NCBI RefSeq assembly: GCF_016859285.1 | Contig: NC_053417.1 | Span: 22,288,706 to 22,352,705 of the forward strand | Source: Xiphias gladius | Lineage: Eukaryota; Chordata; Actinopteri; Istiophoriformes; Xiphiidae | DNA: 64,000 nt | Direction of reading: 5' to 3' | Part shown: in pieces, positions 60,601-64,000 of the stretch | Numbering within the stretch: the stretch's first letter is position 1 | How the letters are laid out: every line of letters starts with the position of its first letter | Position numbers and translations under genes: made by a program | The notes under the pieces: model-generated | What the model saw: the letters and a program-made list of their open reading frames with translations, nothing else | Database searches by the model: none | What the model was told of the DNA's origin: nothing

Positions 60601-60803
60601 CCTGAAAGGTAATAAGAAGCGGCACTCAACTCATTCCCCGTCTGTCCAATGTGACCTGTGACCTGCTTAGATTCACGATGACACATATGTAATATGTTTT
60701 TTCTTCTGATGCAGAGTTGGGCTTGTCGGATGGACAGGAACTAGCCGTGGCAGACGTCACCACACCCCAGACTGTTCTCTTCAAGCTGAATTTCACCGCC
60801 TGA
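54619..60803 (+). CDS. uba3: NEDD8-activating enzyme E1 catalytic subunit UBA3 (complete CDS, 18 exons)
   Basis: UBA3 pairs with NAE1 to adenylate NEDD8, form a thioester and pass it to UBC12, driving cullin neddylation. Exons are 54619-54638, 54741-54779, 56266-56389, 56552-56632, 56739-56821, 57367-57447, 57555-57598, 57690-57754, 57894-58049, 58564-58666, 58780-58890, 59067-59120, 59868-59904, 60011-60092, 60209-60309, 60396-60459, 60554-60608 and 60715-60803. They sum to 1389 bases, or 462 codons plus stop (human 463), all in phase. The adenylation glycine loop [12 protein letters not shown] lies at about residues 74-85, followed by [17 protein letters not shown]. The catalytic cysteine sits in [17 protein letters not shown] at residue 237, the same number as in human. 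The C-terminal ubiquitin-like fold that recruits UBC12 begins after about residue 365 and ends [15 protein letters not shown]. The first coding exon is only 20 bases (MADAEEP). Confidence 0.97.
54780..56265 (+). other. uba3: uba3 intron 2 (1.5 kb)
   Basis: This intron follows the GAGAA|GTTAGT donor and ends at CCAG before AATGGCTG. If exon 2 were read through, it would hit a stop within a few codons. No coding exon or clear repeat copy was recognised. Confidence 0.7.
57085..57255. repeat. Fragment of dispersed teleost repeat, family B, in uba3 intron 5
   Basis: AGTGGTGGTGGAAGTATGCA at one end and AATTGTACTTTGTACATTCC then ACTGCTGCGT at the other match diverged family B ends. Confidence 0.45.
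59121..59867 (+). other. uba3: uba3 intron 12 (747 bp)
   Basis: This is AT-rich intronic sequence between the exons encoding ASTNAVIA and [11 protein letters not shown]. Nothing else was recognised. Confidence 0.7.
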
Positions 60804-61094
60804 TCTTCCATTACAACACACAGCACAGATCTCAGATTGACTTCATCTGAATACAAATTTACATCACAAGGTCATGGTGATGTTGCGGTAGCACATTTGT
60901 TAGTATTATGTAAATGAGTACGGTCTCACTTGTGGAATAGGATTGGTTATTGTATGAACATGAAATCTGCTAACAACACTGTTTTTTTTGTATTCGTTAT
61001 GTTGTTTACTTCTTTGTGTATTTGCCCTGTGTTGACTTATATTGTTGCTATTTACCCATAAGTCAAACGAGAATAATGATGTGCACTATGCGCA

Positions 61095-61100
61095 AATAAA
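61095..61100 (+). other. uba3: Candidate polyadenylation signal of uba3
   Basis: A canonical AATAAA lies 292 bases after the uba3 stop and is followed by a T-rich tract (TTTTATTAT, then TTGTTTTTTTG at about 61142-61160). This implies a short 3' UTR. Confidence 0.65.
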
Positions 61101-61284
61101 GTTTTATTATCATGGTTGTAGACAAAGCCTATTTCACCAGATTGTTTTTTTGTTTTTTCTTCATTTTGAAGCAACAGGCCAGCTTCACTGTTTATCTTGA
61201 AGGATTTTAACTGGATTACACCCACAACACGTAGAAGACTCTAAAAAATCTTGGGTGGAAGTCTGTTATTATGATAACATTAAC

Positions 61285-62230
61285 AAATCGATATTTGCCT
61301 CCACCATGCTTGACAGATGCTGTGGTTTGCTTTGCATCATGAGCTGTTCCTTTCATTCTCCATACTCTTCCCATCGTTCTGGTACAAGTTAATCTTGGTT
61401 TGCTCTGTCCTAATAATCTTGTTCCAGAGCTGGGCAGGCTTTTTTAGATGTTCTCTGGCGGTGTCCACTCTGGCCTTTCTGCTCTTGACTGTAACCAGCG
61501 GCTTGCACCTTGTTGTGAAACCCTCTGTATTTACATTCATGAAGGTGTCTCTTGATTGCAGGCTTTGACAATGATACGCCTGCCTCCTCAAGGGTGTTCT
61601 TGACCCTGGCTAGATGTTGTGAAGGGTTTTTTCTTCACCAAGGAAAGAGTTCTGCAATCATCCACTTTAGTGGTCTTCAGTGGTCTTCCAGGCCTTTTGG
61701 CGTTGCTGAGCTTAACCGGTGCTTTCCTTCTTTTTAAGAATGTACCGAATTGTTGATATGGCCACCCCTAAAGTTTCTGCCATCTGTCTGATAGGTTTGT
61801 TCTGTTCTTTCAGCCTAATGGTGAACTCCTTCATTTGCATCGACACCTCACCAGGACCGCACGTTGAGAGTTCCCATGAACGGCTACCAGATGCACTGGG
61901 ACTCCAGCTCCAGACCTTTTTATCTGCGTAATTTGTCATGAAATAACGAGGGGACAGGCCCCACCTGGCCATGGAACTGGCCCATAGTCGATTGTCGAAA
62001 TGCTTCTGAGCCTTTGAAAACGAGGGACTGTGTGTAAAAATGGCTGTAATCCCTAACGGTTAACGCAATACTTTTCTTAAACCCATCGAATTAAAGCCGA
62101 AAGTCTAAGCTTCAATCGCATCTTGATTTTTTTTTTTTTTTTCGTTTCGAATCCGTCGCGGTTTTTGTACAGAGGCAGAATTACGAAAATAATTGAATTA
62201 GGCGCAAATATTTTCGGACCCCTCACTGTA
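61285..62230 (-). mobile_element. Decayed, 3'-truncated Tc1/mariner-like DNA transposon
   Basis: On the minus strand, translations match fish Tc1 transposases. The N-terminal helix-turn-helix (KEFTIRLKEQNKPIRQMAE, then LGVAISTIRYILKKKESTG) lies at 61712-61845. The catalytic-domain start (GFTTRCKPLV, REHLKKPAQLWNKI, INLYQNDGK) lies at 61337-61525. The two parts are in different frames and interrupted by stops, so the gene is dead. The 5' end carries a terminal repeat reading CAGTGAGGGGTCCGAAAA on the minus strand, abutting TA at about 62229. The similarity stops soon after the CAAGCATGGTGGAGG motif at about 61290, so the 3' half and the other terminal repeat are missing. It sits between the end of uba3 and the next gene. 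Confidence 0.88.
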
Positions 62231-62269
62231 TAAACTCACATAAAAATAAAAAAAAAAAGACAATTCGTC

Positions 62270-62767
62270 TCAACAAAACAAAGCAGGGGACTTTTTCAGA
62301 CGCAGCTCGTGTCCTCTCCGTCCGCCGCGCGACAGGATGTCAACACCGGCTCTAAGCTTCTTACGGCGCTAATGAAAGTGGCCGCATATTGTCCGGGAGA
62401 CAGATGGTTTTCTGTCTTGATTAAAAATCCGTCAAGACGAGCTTTGGCCCCTCCGGAGGTTATCCCACTGTGAACCGGCCTGGAAGGGACAGGAAGTCCG
62501 GGAGGAGGAGCTGGTTTGTGTGAAACTGCGGGTTTTTTCGCTGAGCTGACCGCGCTGACTCTCGGTCCCTACCGGCCTGGGGTGTGATTTGACGGCGGGA
62601 GAAAAAAAAAAAAACTTCAGACCTCAAACTTCAAACTTCACACTGGAGGATCTCGTCCGTGACCAACTTGCTGAGACCATCGTCGGAGGGTTTGCCTGGT
62701 GTTGACACAGATACTGGTGGAGGCTTCAGCAGCGGCTTATCATGTAGATCAATAAGCCAAGCAGAGG
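62270..62767 (+). promoter_or_regulatory. Candidate promoter / 5' non-coding exon of the tafa-like gene
   Basis: This GC-richer block with many CpGs (for example about 62310-62360 and 62510-62590) lies upstream of the signal-peptide exon at 63421. A possible donor (CAGAG then GTAACT) lies at 62767. It would splice to the acceptor GCGCAG just before the ATG. The link is inferred from position and strand only. Confidence 0.4.
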
Positions 62768-62882
62768 TAACTTACCTCGATGTTGATCAAAACTCAATAT
62801 ATCTTTGATCTAGATTATATCCTTTGTTTATTCTCTAACCAAATGCTAAAATGTGTAAGACAGGCAGACCTACTTTTATTGC

Positions 62883-62901
62883 TGATGATGATGATGATGA
62901 T
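62883..62901. repeat. GAT trinucleotide microsatellite
   Basis: Six GAT/TGA units lie upstream of the tafa-like exon. Confidence 0.75.
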
Positions 62902-63420
62902 ATTGTAAAACACAGTAGAACAGCTAACAGCATGTACTGGCATAGTGTTTTGGCACAAACAGGACAAAAAAAAGTTATGTTCATGGATATCTACCTATCG
63001 ATTAATGAGGAATGATGCCTTTATCACTCAGTGCTAATGTGCGATATGTGTAAAACTTTTTTATTTTAGTTTATAAAAGTGGAGTTTAGCTTTGATTGCA
63101 GGGATGTTTACAGCTGAAGGGATAATATGACCCAGAAAAGGGGTCCAAGGACCCCACTCTCATCTACCCCCAAAAGCTTCCTCTGAACAGACTTTTATTG
63201 GTGTTTTTTCTCTATTTGCTTTGGCTCAGCTTGGTGATGTGAGAGCCACGATGGAGCAAATGGATGCAGTGATCTCATGAACCGCATATCAAGAGACAGG
63301 AGATATCCCGAGCATGTGACATTGCATATTATTTTGCTTTAAGGTCACACGCTTTAGGGAAAAACTGTTGACCTTATCCTGTTAGAGTGTGTGTAAAGCT
63401 CTTTTTTCCGCGCAGGCAAG

Positions 63421-63532
63421 ATGAAGCTGATCATACTGGCTCGGCCGTTAAGCTGGGGTCTCCTGCTTCTCTGTGTAGTCAGCCTCCGTAGCCAACTATC
63501 CAGTGGCAACCAAAGCTCCCGAGGACAGACAG
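63421..63532 (+). CDS. tafa4: First coding exon of a secreted TAFA (FAM19A) chemokine-like protein, probably TAFA4
   Basis: The ATG is preceded by a polypyrimidine acceptor (TTTTTTCCGCGCAG, then GCAAG). The 37 codons plus one base end at a good donor (ACAG then GTAGGT). The peptide is a signal sequence (hydrophobic core LSWGLLLLCVVSL) followed by QLSSGNQSSRGQTG. The last part resembles the human TAFA4 segment MSASSQHLRGHAG at the same exon border, and TAFA4 lies on this side of UBA3 in human. TAFA1 is the alternative, since it also sits in this neighbourhood. The diagnostic cysteine-rich exons (CEVVALHRCCNK type) would lie right of the window, so the call rests on a weak N-terminal match plus synteny. 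Confidence 0.5.
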
Positions 63533-64000
63533 GTAGGTGTCAGACCCGACCAGACCAGTCCCACACCCCGAGGGGACTCATTATGGCTCCCGGTCACCGG
63601 CTCGGTCGCCCGGAACAGAGCTCAGTTTTCAAGCAACAAGAACCTGAGACTCACTGTGCTTTTTACTAGAACCAGATGTGAATGTGGCGGAAATAGTTTG
63701 TCATGACTGAATCTCGGAGGCTTTTAGTTTAATTGTTATCTATGTTGAGATGCTCTAAAAAGAGTTTGAAAGGCCCTTTGACTGTTGCGGCTCTGTTAGC
63801 TAAATCTAATCTTTCCAAAAATAATGCTACAGTAATGTACAGTAAATGGCATTAAACATTTAAACTCTGCAGTATCACACGAGGGGGGGGGGCACAATTG
63901 CCTCATTACAGCAGTGGTGGAAGAAGTTTTAAGATCCTTTACTAACATCAAAGTACCAATACAACAACAAATAACACCTCCATTACAGGAAAAAGCACTT
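63533..64000 (+). other. Intron after the tafa-like first exon (open at right edge)
   Basis: No further coding exon is seen before the window ends. A G-run lies at about 63883-63891. The last 90 bases (from 63908) begin a copy of the TACTTGAGTA-type teleost repeat (GCAGTGGTGGAAGAAG). Confidence 0.5.
63908..64000. repeat. Dispersed teleost repeat, family B, cut by the window edge
   Basis: GCAGTGGTGGAAGAAGTTTT, then AAGATCCTTTACTAACATCA and AAGTACCAATACAACA, is the start of a family B copy running off the right edge. Confidence 0.65.

Noticed and set aside
61317-61972. Functional Tc1 transposase gene
   Set aside because: The helix-turn-helix part and the catalytic part are in different frames, stops intervene, and the 3' half is missing. 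It is annotated as a relic only.
1-64000. CRISPR array, operon, phage or toxin-antitoxin features
   Set aside because: All genes have spliceosomal introns and vertebrate orthologues. The regular repeats present are microsatellites and dispersed transposon-type elements.

Overview
This window is vertebrate nuclear DNA, most likely from a ray-finned fish and probably a percomorph. The genes are split by spliceosomal introns with GT/AG borders, and the proteins are clear orthologues of human genes at chromosome 3p14. The non-coding DNA carries several interspersed repeat types typical of teleosts. I saw no prokaryotic, viral or CRISPR features.

Layout, left to right. (1) 1-17489, minus strand: the 5' part of mitf. 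Two coding exons are visible, exon 1A at 17386-17489 and exon 1B at 4403-4643, joined in phase across a 12.7 kb intron. The DNA-binding bHLH-LZ exons lie beyond the left edge. (2) 17490-24100: a CpG-rich MITF-A promoter block, then about 5 kb of AT-rich intergenic DNA. (3) 24100-24860: a GC-rich block with a candidate non-coding first exon of frmd4b. (4) 32366-44061, plus: the complete frmd4b coding sequence, 22 coding exons and 984 codons, every junction in phase. (5) 46803-49178, plus: lmod3, 3 exons, 649 codons. (6) 51375-54016, minus: arl6ip5, 3 exons, 191 codons. (7) 54619-60803, plus: uba3, 18 exons, 462 codons, sharing a 0.6 kb divergent promoter with arl6ip5. (8) 61285-62230: a decayed Tc1/mariner copy. 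(9) 63421-63532, plus: a first coding exon with a signal peptide, probably tafa4.

The order and all relative orientations (MITF, FRMD4B, LMOD3, ARL6IP5, UBA3, then TAFA4) match my recollection of human 3p14, in a much more compact form. TMF1 and EOGT, which lie between UBA3 and TAFA4 in human, are absent here. The genes form no known joint pathway: MITF is a lineage transcription factor, FRMD4B a cortical scaffold, LMOD3 a muscle actin nucleator, ARL6IP5 an ER membrane protein and UBA3 the NEDD8 E1 catalytic subunit.

No undescribed biological system was found. The points most worth a second look are the MITF-A exon architecture and its CpG-rich upstream block, the loss of two genes from a conserved block, candidate conserved non-coding elements between mitf and frmd4b, a glutamate/isoleucine-rich insertion in LMOD3, and a dense set of repeat families, several in multiple copies.
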